7,697 bases of DNA from an uncultured Alphaproteobacteria bacterium (lineage in GTDB: Bacteria; Pseudomonadota; Alphaproteobacteria; Rhizobiales; Beijerinckiaceae). The position numbers were made by a program, and so were the translations under genes. Every line of letters begins with the position of its first letter. Within the stretch, counting starts at the first letter, position 1. Under the pieces are notes generated by a model. The model had not been told where the DNA came from. It saw only the letters and a list, made by a program, of their open reading frames with translations, and did not search any database. The stretch lies in assembly GCA_937903315.1 (NCBI GenBank), contig CALCZO010000017.1, positions 1-7,697 on the forward strand, given 5' to 3'. Positions 1 through 5,652 of the stretch are shown piece by piece.

Positions 1-1404
1 CGCCCAGTTCTTGGCCGCGCGGGCGGCAAGGCGGGCGGCGATGAGGGCTTCGACCCTTTTTTCATCAATGTCTGAGGTTTCAGGCGTTCTTCCACGAATA
101 GCTTCTGCCCAGTCGGCTCTATAGCGCCTTAGGTCTAAACCGAGCAGTTCACAATCATAGTGCAATTGGATCGCTGATCGGCCAGCATCAAGATTCCTTT
201 CAGCATTGGCGGAAAGTGCATGTAGATGCGCGATTGCCCTAGGTGTATTAAGATCGTCGCTCAGAATTTCTTGCAAAACCTGTGAATTAGAATCTGCTCC
301 GAAATCGGCAAGCGACGCGCCTTGAGCCGCGATGTCAGATGGGTGCATATCTATGGCAGCATCATGCCAACGTGCCAATGCGACCTGAGCTTCCAACAAT
401 CTACTTCTCGTCCAGTCAATCGGCTGGCGATAGTGAGCAGATAGCATCGCCAAGCGAACAACATCGCCGGTCCAATTAAAATTCTGCCAACCCTCGAACA
501 ATTGCCGGATTGTTACGAAATTGCCGAGGCTCTTCGACATCTTCTGGCCCTCGACCTGAAGAAAGCCGTTGTGCAGCCAGACGTTGGCCATCACCTCCCT
601 GCCGGTGAAGCAGCAGGTCTGGGCAATCTCGTTCTCGTGGTGCGGGAAGATCAGGTCCAGCCCGCCGGCATGGATGTCAAACACCTCACCGAGCAACGCG
701 CCCGCCATCGCCGAGCACTCGATGTGCCAGCCCGGCCGGCCATAGCCCCATGGCGAGTCCCAGCCCGGCTCGGTGTCGCGGTCGGACGGCTTCCACAGCA
801 CGAAGTCGGTCGGGTCCTTCTTGTAGGGCGCCACCTCGACCCGCGCGCCGGCGATCATGTCGTCCATCGAGCGGCGCGACAGGCGGCCATAGGCCGGCAT
901 CGAGGGAACGTGGAACAGCACATGGCCCTCCGCCGCATAGGCGTGCCCCTTGTCGATCAGTCCTGCGATGACCCGCACCATGTCGAGCGGCTTGGCGCCA
1001 TCGCAGACAAACTCGGTGGCGCGCGGCTCATGCGTCGGCGGCAGCACGCCGAGCGCGGCGATGTCCTTGTGGAACTGGTCCGCCGTCACCCGCGTCAGCT
1101 CGCGGATTTCCTCGTTGAGGCTGCGGGTTTTCGTCCAGCGCTCGAAGGCGCGCCTGTTGATCTTGTCGTCGACGTCCGTGATGTTGCGGACATAGGTCAC
1201 GTGATCGGCGCCGTAGAGATGGCGCAGCAGGCGGAACAGCACATCGAAGACGATGACCGGACGCGCATTGCCGATATGGGCAAAATCATAGACGGTCGGG
1301 CCGCAGGCATACATGCGGACGTTGGCCGGATCGATCGGCGCGAACGCCGCCTTTTTCCGCGTCAGCGTGTTGTACAGCTTCAGTCCTGTGGTCGCCTCGG
1401 TCAT
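1..1404 (-). CDS. cysS: Cysteinyl-tRNA synthetase (partial, C-terminus beyond window)
   Basis: This cytoplasmic class I aminoacyl-tRNA synthetase activates cysteine with ATP and charges tRNA-Cys. The reading frame is open from the ATG at 1404 to the window edge, giving 468 codons; family members are about 460-510 residues, so a short C-terminal piece is missing. Visible landmarks: YACGPTVYD at 32-40, the HIGH-class motif as HIGN at 43-46, GWHIECSAM at 225-233, FPHHENE at 253-259 and KMSKS at 288-292. C34, C230, H255 and E259 have the spacing of the four zinc ligands of E. coli CysRS (C28, C209, H234, E238). A GAGGA ribosome-binding site lies about 4 nt upstream of the ATG. Oddity: residues about 299-449 (window 58-510) are encoded by DNA near 47-50% GC with codons such as AGG, CTA and ACA, while flanking parts are 60-75% GC. 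The frame is unbroken, so the gene is probably functional. Confidence 0.97.
   Translation of the reverse strand, partial: MTEATTGLKLYNTLTRKKAAFAPIDPANVRMYACGPTVYDFAHIGNARPVIVFDVLFRLLRHLYGADHVTYVRNITDVDDKINRRAFERWTKTRSLNEEIRELTRVTADQFHKDIAALGVLPPTHEPRATEFVCDGAKPLDMVRVIAGLIDKGHAYAAEGHVLFHVPSMPAYGRLSRRSMDDMIAGARVEVAPYKKDPTDFVLWKPSDRDTEPGWDSPWGYGRPGWHIECSAMAGALLGEVFDIHAGGLDLIFPHHENEIAQTCCFTGREVMANVWLHNGFLQVEGQKMSKSLGNFVTIRQLFEGWQNFNWTGDVVRLAMLSAHYRQPIDWTRSRLLEAQVALARWHDAAIDMHPSDIAAQGASLADFGADSNSQVLQEILSDDLNTPRAIAHLHALSANAERNLDAGRSAIQLHYDCELLGLDLRRYRADWAEAIRGRTPETSDIDEKRVEALIAARLAARAAKNWA
58..520 (-). other. Low-GC mosaic tract inside cysS
   Basis: Hand counts of 60-base lines give about 50, 47, 52 and 40% GC for 61-300, against 70% for 1-60, 60% for 541-600 and 75% for 721-780. 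The change is abrupt on both sides. The right edge falls just after the KMSKS codons. The protein stays in frame and looks like ordinary CysRS C-terminal domain. Inference: a recombined segment from a lower-GC relative or other donor. The edges are approximate. Confidence 0.6.
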
Positions 1405-1749
1405 GGCATCCTCGTGCAAACGTCAAACTTCCGCCGCCCGCGCCAGCCGGTGGTCCCTCTCCCGTTTTGTATCTGGAAATGAGACGGCGTCGGCCAGCGC
1501 TGAAGGGCTAGCCGCAAATAATCCCGCAAATGGTGCAGAACATGCGCGTCATGCCTTCTCTCTGCGCTTTTCCACTGCTGCTCGTCAAGAGGACTTGCCA
1601 GTCCGCAACGAATGTTGCATTGCAACACCGCTTGATAAAACCATTTCGAGCAAAACAAAGCTGCCCCGATTTAGCCATTTGTTTACCATCCAAGAGCACC
1701 GTCACAGAATCGGGACCGCCTCCTCCGGGGCCTTGTCAGGAACTGCCGC
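1405..1749. other. Divergent intergenic region (cysS / small secreted protein)
   Basis: This 345-base gap separates the divergent starts of cysS and the gene at 1750. I find no convincing gene in it: the small open frames here have no recognisable family and no good ribosome-binding site. It should carry promoters for both neighbours, but I could not pick -35/-10 boxes with confidence. It holds an alternating GCAAC/GTTGC dyad array at 1605-1627 and an 8-base direct repeat CCGCAAAT at 1512-1519 and 1524-1531 (12-base period), which may be chance. Its base composition is more AT-rich than the coding regions, especially around 1611-1690. Confidence 0.6.
1605..1627. promoter_or_regulatory. Candidate operator: alternating GCAAC/GTTGC dyads
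   Basis: Three half-sites alternate in orientation: GCAAC at 1605-1609, GTTGC at 1614-1618 and GCAAC at 1622-1626. The last two form the perfect 15-base palindrome TGTTGCATTGCAACA (1613-1627, central T unpaired). This is typical of a site for a dimeric repressor or activator. It sits about 120 bases upstream of the gene at 1750 and about 200 bases upstream of cysS. I do not recognise the regulator. Confidence 0.4.
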
Positions 1750-2058
1750 ATGCTTCGTCTGTCCGTCCTTGCTCTTGCCGCCGCGCTCAGCACCATTGCT
1801 GTCTTTTCGGCGCGCTCCAGCCAGTCCGAACCCAAGCAGAAGGACTTCGTCGTCCTCAACGACGACGGCTACGGCACGTCCGACTGCCTGTCGAAGGAGA
1901 CGGCCTGCGGCCGGATCGTCGCCGATGCCTGGTGCGAATCAAAGGGATTTGCCCGCTCCGTCGCCTATCGGCCGGTCGAGCAGGGCGATGTGACCCATTC
2001 GACCGGCGTGCGCAAGGCGTCGCTGATCGAATCCTTCGTCATTTCCTGCACCCAGTAA
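1750..2058 (+). CDS. Small secreted Cys4 protein, function unknown
   Basis: This encodes a 102-residue protein with an N-terminal hydrophobic signal (roughly residues 3-20, after an arginine at position 3) and a short mature domain. The mature part has an acidic-glycine segment (VLNDDGYGTSDC, 35-46) and four cysteines at 46, 53, 62 and 100, an even number suited to two disulfides in the periplasm. The pattern DGYGTSDC...ACGR.VADAWCE resembles small hypothetical proteins I associate with rhizobial genomes, but I cannot name a family or a function. AGGA at 1738-1741 lies 8 nt before the ATG and supports this start. It is convergent with the DUF1428 gene, with only 10 bases between the stop codons, so neither gene has an obvious terminator between them. 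The signal lacks a lipobox cysteine, so a soluble or N-terminally anchored product is more likely than a lipoprotein. Confidence 0.8.
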   Translation: MLRLSVLALAAALSTIAVFSARSSQSEPKQKDFVVLNDDGYGTSDCLSKETACGRIVADAWCESKGFARSVAYRPVEQGDVTHSTGVRKASLIESFVISCTQ

Positions 2059-2068
2059 GCAGGCCGGA

Positions 2069-2422
2069 TCACTCCACGTCCAGAATCGGCATGAAGCCGC
2101 CGTAGATCATCCGCTTGCCGTCAAACGGCATCGGGTTGTTGGCCGGGTTCATCCGCTCGTCCTCCATGATCGCCGCCCAGCCGCGTTCGCGCGCCGCCTT
2201 GTCGGGCCAGATCACCCAGGAAAACACCACCGTCTCGTCGCTCTTGCACTGCACCGCCATGGGAAACGAGGTCACCTTGCCCTCCGGCACCTCGTCGCCC
2301 CAGCATTCGACCATCCGGGTCGCGCCATGATCCTTGAAGACCGGCCAGGCCCTGGCGGCATGGTCGCGATAGGCATCCTTGTTGGCCGTCGGAACGGCGG
2401 CGACAAATCCATCGACATACAT
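2069..2422 (-). CDS. DUF1428 / YbaA-like protein
   Basis: A 117-residue cytoplasmic protein of the DUF1428 family (E. coli YbaA, also 117 residues). It begins MYVDGFVAAVP and carries the family landmarks ATRMVECWGDEVPEGKV, VVFSWVIWPDK and a near-terminal MPFDGKRMIYGGF. The family has a dimeric alpha-beta barrel-type fold by relationship, and no established reaction. An ATG two codons upstream (2428) is possible, but the purine-rich GAGGG then stands only 2 nt away; from the ATG at 2422 the spacing is 8 nt, and the length and N-terminus then match YbaA, so I prefer 2422. It follows the creA-like gene on the same strand after a gap of about 46 bases without a terminator, so the two are probably co-transcribed. 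No signal peptide or membrane segment is present. Confidence 0.9.
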   Translation of the reverse strand: MYVDGFVAAVPTANKDAYRDHAARAWPVFKDHGATRMVECWGDEVPEGKVTSFPMAVQCKSDETVVFSWVIWPDKAARERGWAAIMEDERMNPANNPMPFDGKRMIYGGFMPILDVE

Positions 2423-2468
2423 GGTCATTTCCCTCTCTGCTGGCGGAAGCCGGCCTGTGGCGTCCGGA

Positions 2469-2978
2469 TCATTTGATGAATTCAGAGCATTTGGGCGGCT
2501 CGCCCGATGTGCCCCACGGCATGATCGGTACCGTCGACGTCGAATTCTTCGGGCTGCCGTCGATCAGCTTGTCGGAATAGACAAGATAGACCAGCACGTT
2601 GCGCTTGGCATCACAGCCGCGCACCACCTGCATCCGCTTGAAGAACAGCGAGCGCGACTGGCGATAGGCGACCGCGCCCTGCTCCATCTTCGACTTGAAC
2701 CGGATCGGCCCGATCTGCCGGCACGCCAGCGAGACATCGGAAACCTCCTCGGCCAGCCCGAGCGAACCGGCGATTCCGCCCCGTTCCGGCACCGTGAAGT
2801 GGCAGGCAACGCCCTCCACCTCCGGGTCATCGATGGCGTAGGTCGCCAGCTTGTCGTCCGGCGTCAACAGTTTGAAAACGGTCGATTTCTTGAAGATCAG
2901 CTCCGGTTCCTGTGCGAAGGCCGGGGCTGCCAGAGCAGCGGCCATCAGCACGGCAGAGCAGAGTGTCGAACGTCGCAT
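2469..2978 (-). CDS. creA: CreA family periplasmic protein
   Basis: The product is a 169-residue exported protein of the CreA family. A signal peptide (RRSTLC, then a hydrophobic core to about residue 20) ends in AFA, with likely cleavage before Q23. Family landmarks include STVFKLLTPDDK (32-43), the DDPEVEGVACH stretch (50-60), GGIAGSLGLAEEVSD (67-81), ACRQIGPI (85-92), DAKRNVLVYLVYSDK (123-137) and GSPKNSTSTVPIMPW (141-155). C59 and C86 match the two cysteines of E. coli CreA. Two more, C122 and C164, are not in the E. coli protein as I recall it and could form a second disulfide. The E. coli gene sits with creBCD, but no two-component system is seen here. The biochemical role of CreA is unknown. 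The ATG at 2978 has GAGGA 7 nt upstream; longer upstream starts lack support. Probably first gene of an operon with the DUF1428 gene. Confidence 0.92.
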   Translation of the reverse strand: MRRSTLCSAVLMAAALAAPAFAQEPELIFKKSTVFKLLTPDDKLATYAIDDPEVEGVACHFTVPERGGIAGSLGLAEEVSDVSLACRQIGPIRFKSKMEQGAVAYRQSRSLFFKRMQVVRGCDAKRNVLVYLVYSDKLIDGSPKNSTSTVPIMPWGTSGEPPKCSEFIK

Positions 2979-3145
2979 GGGCAAATCCTCTTTTAACTGC
3001 CCGCAATATGGCCCGCCATGCGGCAATTTGTAAGAGCCGACGCAAGGACGATTGGCCGCGTCGTGATCATCAGCTAAGAACAGGGCGCGGCAACGGGCAG
3101 CCACGCGCCCGGGGAAGCCGGATGCCATTGGTGGAGTGTGTCGTC
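2979..3145. other. Divergent promoter region, creA / TRAP binding protein
   Basis: This 167-base gap lies between divergent starts and must hold both promoters. It contains a 7-bp all-GC inverted repeat (GGGCGCG at 3083-3089, CGCGCCC at 3104-3110) in the likely leader of the TRAP gene; it might be an mRNA hairpin or chance in GC-rich DNA. I could not assign -35/-10 elements. Confidence 0.4.
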
Positions 3146-4231
3146 ATGAAGCGCAGGGATTTTCTCAAGGCAGGGACAGCGGGTGCCGCCGCGTCCATCG
3201 TCGCAGCACCGGCTCTCGCCCAGTCATCGCCGGACATCCGCTGGCGCCTGACGTCCAGCTTCCCCAAGTCGCTGGACACGATCTATGGCACCGCCGAAAC
3301 GTTCGCCCGCTATGTGCGTGAGGCGACGGATGGCAAGTTCCAGATCCAGACCTTCGCCGCCGGCGAGATCATTCCCGGCCTTCAGGCGCTCGATTCGGTC
3401 GCCAACGGCGCGGTCGAGATGGCCCATACACCGACCTATTTCTATGTCGGCAAGGACATGACGCTGGGACTGGGAACGGGCGTGCCGTTCGGTCTCAATG
3501 CGCGCCTCCAGCACTCGTGGTGGCACTTCGGCGGCGGCGAGGCGATCGTCAACGAATCGATGAAGAAATTCGGCGTCTATTCGATCCCGTGCGGCAATTC
3601 CGGCACCCAGATGGGCGGCTGGTTCCGCAAGGAGATCAATTCGGTCGCCGACCTCAAGGGGCTGAAGTTCCGCATCGGCGGGCTTGGCGGCCAGGTTCTG
3701 GCCAAGCTCGGCGTCGTGCCGCAGCAGATCGCGCCGGGCGATGTCTATCCGGCGCTGGAGCGCGGCACCATCGACGCGGCGGAGTTCGTCGGCCCCTATG
3801 ACGACGAAAAGCTCGGTCTGGGCAAGGTCGCACCGTATTACTACTATCCCGGCTGGTGGGAAGGCGGGGCGATGCTCCACCTCTGCCTCAACGATGCCAA
3901 ATGGTCCTCGCTGCCGCCGCACTATCAGGCGATCGTGCGCAATGCCTGCGAGGCGGCGAACAACTGGATGCTCGCCAAGTATGATGCGGTCAATTCGCAG
4001 GCGCTGTCGCGGCTGATCGCCTCGGGCATCAAGCTGCGCGCCTTCCCGCAGGAGACGGTCGACGCCGCCTACAAGGCAGCCAACGAATTCTACGCTGAAG
4101 CCAGCGCCAAGAACCCGCTGTTCAAGAAGGGCTATGACTCGATGGTCGCCTTCCGCAAGGAAAACTATGCCTGGTGGCAGGTCGGCGAATATTCCTACGA
4201 CAGCTACATCATCCGCGCCCTGCGCGGCTGA
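3146..4231 (+). CDS. TRAP transporter substrate-binding protein, COG4663 type (Tat-exported)
   Basis: This 361-residue periplasmic solute receptor belongs to the DctP superfamily, in the 'mannitol/chloroaromatic' annotated branch that includes the 2-oxoacid-binding TakP of Rhodobacter. TRAP receptors hand the ligand to a DctQM permease driven by an ion gradient. The protein starts MKRRDFLKAG, a twin-arginine signal, with likely cleavage after APALA (25). Landmarks are WRLTSSFPKSLDTIYG (33-48), FAAGEIIPGLQALD (70-83), VPFGLNARLQ (113-122), GGWFRKE (157-163), LKGLKFRIGG (170-179), AAEFVGPYDDEKLG (211-224) and PYYYYPGWWEGG (230-241). R176 is the likely ligand-carboxylate arginine of TRAP receptors. 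Many relatives have W at the position of F214. A GGAG sequence 9 nt upstream supports the 3146 start; in-frame starts upstream would bury the Tat signal. No dctQ or dctM gene is adjacent, so the partner permease is encoded elsewhere. A carboxylate ligand is inferred; its identity is unknown. Confidence 0.93.
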   Translation: MKRRDFLKAGTAGAAASIVAAPALAQSSPDIRWRLTSSFPKSLDTIYGTAETFARYVREATDGKFQIQTFAAGEIIPGLQALDSVANGAVEMAHTPTYFYVGKDMTLGLGTGVPFGLNARLQHSWWHFGGGEAIVNESMKKFGVYSIPCGNSGTQMGGWFRKEINSVADLKGLKFRIGGLGGQVLAKLGVVPQQIAPGDVYPALERGTIDAAEFVGPYDDEKLGLGKVAPYYYYPGWWEGGAMLHLCLNDAKWSSLPPHYQAIVRNACEAANNWMLAKYDAVNSQALSRLIASGIKLRAFPQETVDAAYKAANEFYAEASAKNPLFKKGYDSMVAFRKENYAWWQVGEYSYDSYIIRALRG

Positions 4232-4232
4232 T

Positions 4233-4273
4233 CGGGCTTTCCGGCCGGTCGCGCACTGTGCGGCCGGTTCCCG
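4233..4273 (+). terminator. Possible stem-loop terminator after TRAP gene
   Basis: The perfect repeat CCGGCCG (4241-4247) / CGGCCGG (4261-4267) begins 10 bases after the stop codon. Outer arms CGGG (4233-4236) and CCCG (4270-4273) can extend it across a small internal loop. No run of T follows, so it would be an atypical intrinsic terminator, or just a 3'-end stabilising hairpin. Confidence 0.4.
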
Positions 4274-4312
4274 ACGTCACAAAACAACCTGTAGGGGCTT
4301 TGCAAATCGCCG

Positions 4313-4329
4313 TTAATGGTTCACTAACC
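4313..4329 (+). promoter_or_regulatory. CtrA-like site upstream of first DUF2865 gene
   Basis: The sequence TTAA-N7-CTAACC is one base away from the alphaproteobacterial CtrA consensus TTAA-N7-TTAA(C). It lies 57 bases before the proposed GTG start, in a locally AT-rich patch, and another TTAA occurs at 4348-4351. Known biology: CtrA is the cell-cycle master regulator of this class. That this site is bound is inference. Confidence 0.35.
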
Positions 4330-4385
4330 ACGTTCGCTGATGCTTTGTTAATGTCTCGGGTGGGCTCCCCAAGGGAGATGATTTG

Positions 4386-5513
4386 GTGAGCGTGACGTCC
4401 GGATTGCTGTCCCTTCTTGCCCGACGCATCGGCTTTGCGCCGGTTTTCGCTGTTGCCGTGCTGGCCGGCGGCGAGGCAGGCGCGCAATCGCCGATCTGTC
4501 GCCAGATCGAGGCTGAACTCGCCTCGCTGTCGGGCGGCGGCGCACGGGCCGGCGGCCAGTATGCGCAGCAGGCGGCGTCTGCCCGCCAGCGCCTCGCCCG
4601 CGTGCAGGGCACGATGGCCTCTCTCGGCTGCAATCAGGGTTTCGTGCTGTTCGGGCCGCAGCCGCCGGCAGCGTGCGCCGGGTTGCGCGCACAGGCCGGG
4701 CAATTGCAGGCCACCATCGCACAATATGACGGCGCCTCGCGGCAGGCCAGCGCCGGCAACCCGCAGCGGCGGGCGCAACTGATGCAGGCGCTCGCCAACA
4801 ATGGCTGTCGTGGCGCTCCGCCGCGTGAGGTTGCCGCCGCGCCGCAGCGCCCGCGCGGTTTTTTCGAGACGCTGTTCGGGGTCGGCGATTCGAGGCCCAA
4901 TTACGCGACCGAAACGATGCCGGACAACGCCCTGCCGCCGATCGATCCCTCCCTGCTGGAGGAAAAAAAGGGCGCACGGGGTGGCCCGCTTGCGGTCTGT
5001 GTCCGCACCTGCGACGGGTATTTCTTTCCTGTGAATTATCAGGGCGCGCGCGGCGCGTTCGAGGAAATCTGTCAGGCCTCGTGCCCATCATCCGAGGTGG
5101 AATTGTACTGGATGCAGGCGGGTGGCGATCTCGACACCGCGCGCAGCGCGAACGGCAAGGCTTACACCGCCATGCCCAACGCGTTCCGCTACCGCCAGTC
5201 CTACGATCCGGCCTGCGTCTGCAAGCCCAAGGAGGCCAGCTGGGCGATGGCCTTGCGCGAGGCCGAGCGGATCGTCCGCGATGGCCGCAATGACATCACC
5301 GTGACCAAGGAACGGTCGAACGAAATGGCGCGACCCAAGCTCGCGAGCGGCCTGCGGGGCGCTGCCGGATCCAGGGGCAAGGCCAGTGAGCCGGCGCCGA
5401 ACGTGATGGCTGATGTCACGGTGGACGGCGCGCGCGTCGCCGGCGAGGCTGCCGCCGCAGAAACGGGCGAGCGCAGGTCGATCCGCAACGTCGCGCCGAC
5501 GCTGGCCCAGTAG
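4386..5513 (+). CDS. DUF2865 protein, long paralogue with N-terminal Cys4 helical region
   Basis: A 375-residue exported protein of unknown function. The N-terminal signal (hydrophobic 17-29) probably ends at GEAGA (33). Residues 34-141 form an alanine/glutamine-rich, probably helical region with cysteines at 38, 82, 97 and 141. A linker follows, containing the short motif GFFETLFGV (158-166). The DUF2865 domain spans about 202-315: CVRTCDGYFFPVNY (205-218), CQASC (229-233), YTAMPNAFRYR (260-270) and CVC (277-279), giving a CX3C, CX3C, CXC pattern. A disordered Ala/Gly tail ends the protein. The GTG at 4386 is chosen because GGGAG (4373-4377) is 8 nt upstream; an in-frame TTG at 4383 has only 5 nt. 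It is followed after 139 bases by a second DUF2865 gene on the same strand. The cysteines suggest disulfides or metal binding in the periplasm, but this is inference. Confidence 0.87.
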   Translation: MSVTSGLLSLLARRIGFAPVFAVAVLAGGEAGAQSPICRQIEAELASLSGGGARAGGQYAQQAASARQRLARVQGTMASLGCNQGFVLFGPQPPAACAGLRAQAGQLQATIAQYDGASRQASAGNPQRRAQLMQALANNGCRGAPPREVAAAPQRPRGFFETLFGVGDSRPNYATETMPDNALPPIDPSLLEEKKGARGGPLAVCVRTCDGYFFPVNYQGARGAFEEICQASCPSSEVELYWMQAGGDLDTARSANGKAYTAMPNAFRYRQSYDPACVCKPKEASWAMALREAERIVRDGRNDITVTKERSNEMARPKLASGLRGAAGSRGKASEPAPNVMADVTVDGARVAGEAAAAETGERRSIRNVAPTLAQ

Positions 5514-5523
5514 CATCACAATC

Positions 5524-5531
5524 GGTTAACC
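5524..5531 (+). promoter_or_regulatory. TTAACC half-site / GGTTAACC palindrome
   Basis: TTAACC is a strong CtrA half-site, but no second TTAA appears 7 bases downstream, so this is only a partial match. It is notable because it parallels the TTAA element before the first DUF2865 gene. It lies about 120 bases upstream of the second gene. Confidence 0.22.
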
Positions 5532-5599
5532 CTGTCTCGCATCTATCTGCCGCTGGCGCGGGCCGATCGCGCGGGCTTGGCGCTTCCTTTACGTCTCAG

Positions 5600-5647
5600 C
5601 CGTTGAACTGATCGCTCGATGCGGGGGCATTGCGATCAGTTCGGCGG
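5600..5647 (+). promoter_or_regulatory. Stem-loop covering the ribosome-binding site of second DUF2865 gene
   Basis: The 11-base GAACTGATCGC (5605-5615) pairs perfectly with GCGATCAGTTC (5632-5642). Two G-U pairs and three Watson-Crick pairs extend the stem to 5600/5647, 16 pairs in all. The 16-base loop can itself pair ATGC (5619-5622) with GCAT (5627-5630). The right arm includes most of GGCGGG (5643-5648), the only Shine-Dalgarno-like sequence before the ATG at 5653. The structure could repress translation unless melted or bound, or mark the 3' end of an upstream transcript, though no T-run follows. Confidence 0.5.
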
Positions 5648-5652
5648 GTTTC

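Larger units (their letters stand above)
5514..5652 (+). other. Spacer between DUF2865 paralogues
   Basis: This 139-base spacer contains no gene. It begins with an AT-leaning patch including the palindrome GGTTAACC (5524-5531), then a small GCGCG/CGCGC repeat (5556-5560, 5568-5572), then the large stem-loop at 5600-5647. The content suggests the second gene has its own control rather than simple read-through translation. Confidence 0.5.

Noticed and set aside
502..1482. Long plus-strand open frame (326 codons)
   Set aside because: It lies antisense to cysS, whose catalytic motifs are all present; it has no recognisable domain and arises from GC-rich third positions.
1401..1705. Small minus-strand open frames in the cysS upstream region
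   Set aside because: One overlaps the start of cysS, neither has family resemblance, and their residues look random.
1313..1993. Plus-strand open frames of 226 and 191 codons (the second from 1530 to 2105) across the intergenic region and the small secreted gene
   Set aside because: They are in other frames from the supported gene at 1750, are Arg/Ser/Pro-rich in that part, and lack a good ribosome-binding site or family match.
2117..2129. GCCGT-CAA-ACGGC hairpin as a terminator
   Set aside because: It is inside the conserved MPFDGKR codons of the DUF1428 gene and has no T-run.
2979..3128. Longer N-terminus for CreA
   Set aside because: The ATG at 2978 has GAGGA at 7 nt and starts a normal signal peptide; the extension would be soluble and arginine-rich.
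2912..3145. Longer N-terminus for the TRAP binding protein
   Set aside because: It would bury the twin-arginine signal MKRRDFLKAG and run into the leader of the divergent creA gene; the ATG at 3146 has a proper GGAG.
3224..3922. Minus-strand 232-codon open frame
   Set aside because: Antisense shadow of the TRAP binding protein, with no recognisable domain.
4378..4389. Tiny ATG-ATT-TGG-TGA reading frame overlapping the GTG start
   Set aside because: The GGGAG directly abuts this ATG, so it would be initiated poorly; probably chance.
4348..5091. Minus-strand 247-codon open frame
   Set aside because: Antisense to the first DUF2865 gene; Arg/Pro-rich composition typical of a shadow frame.
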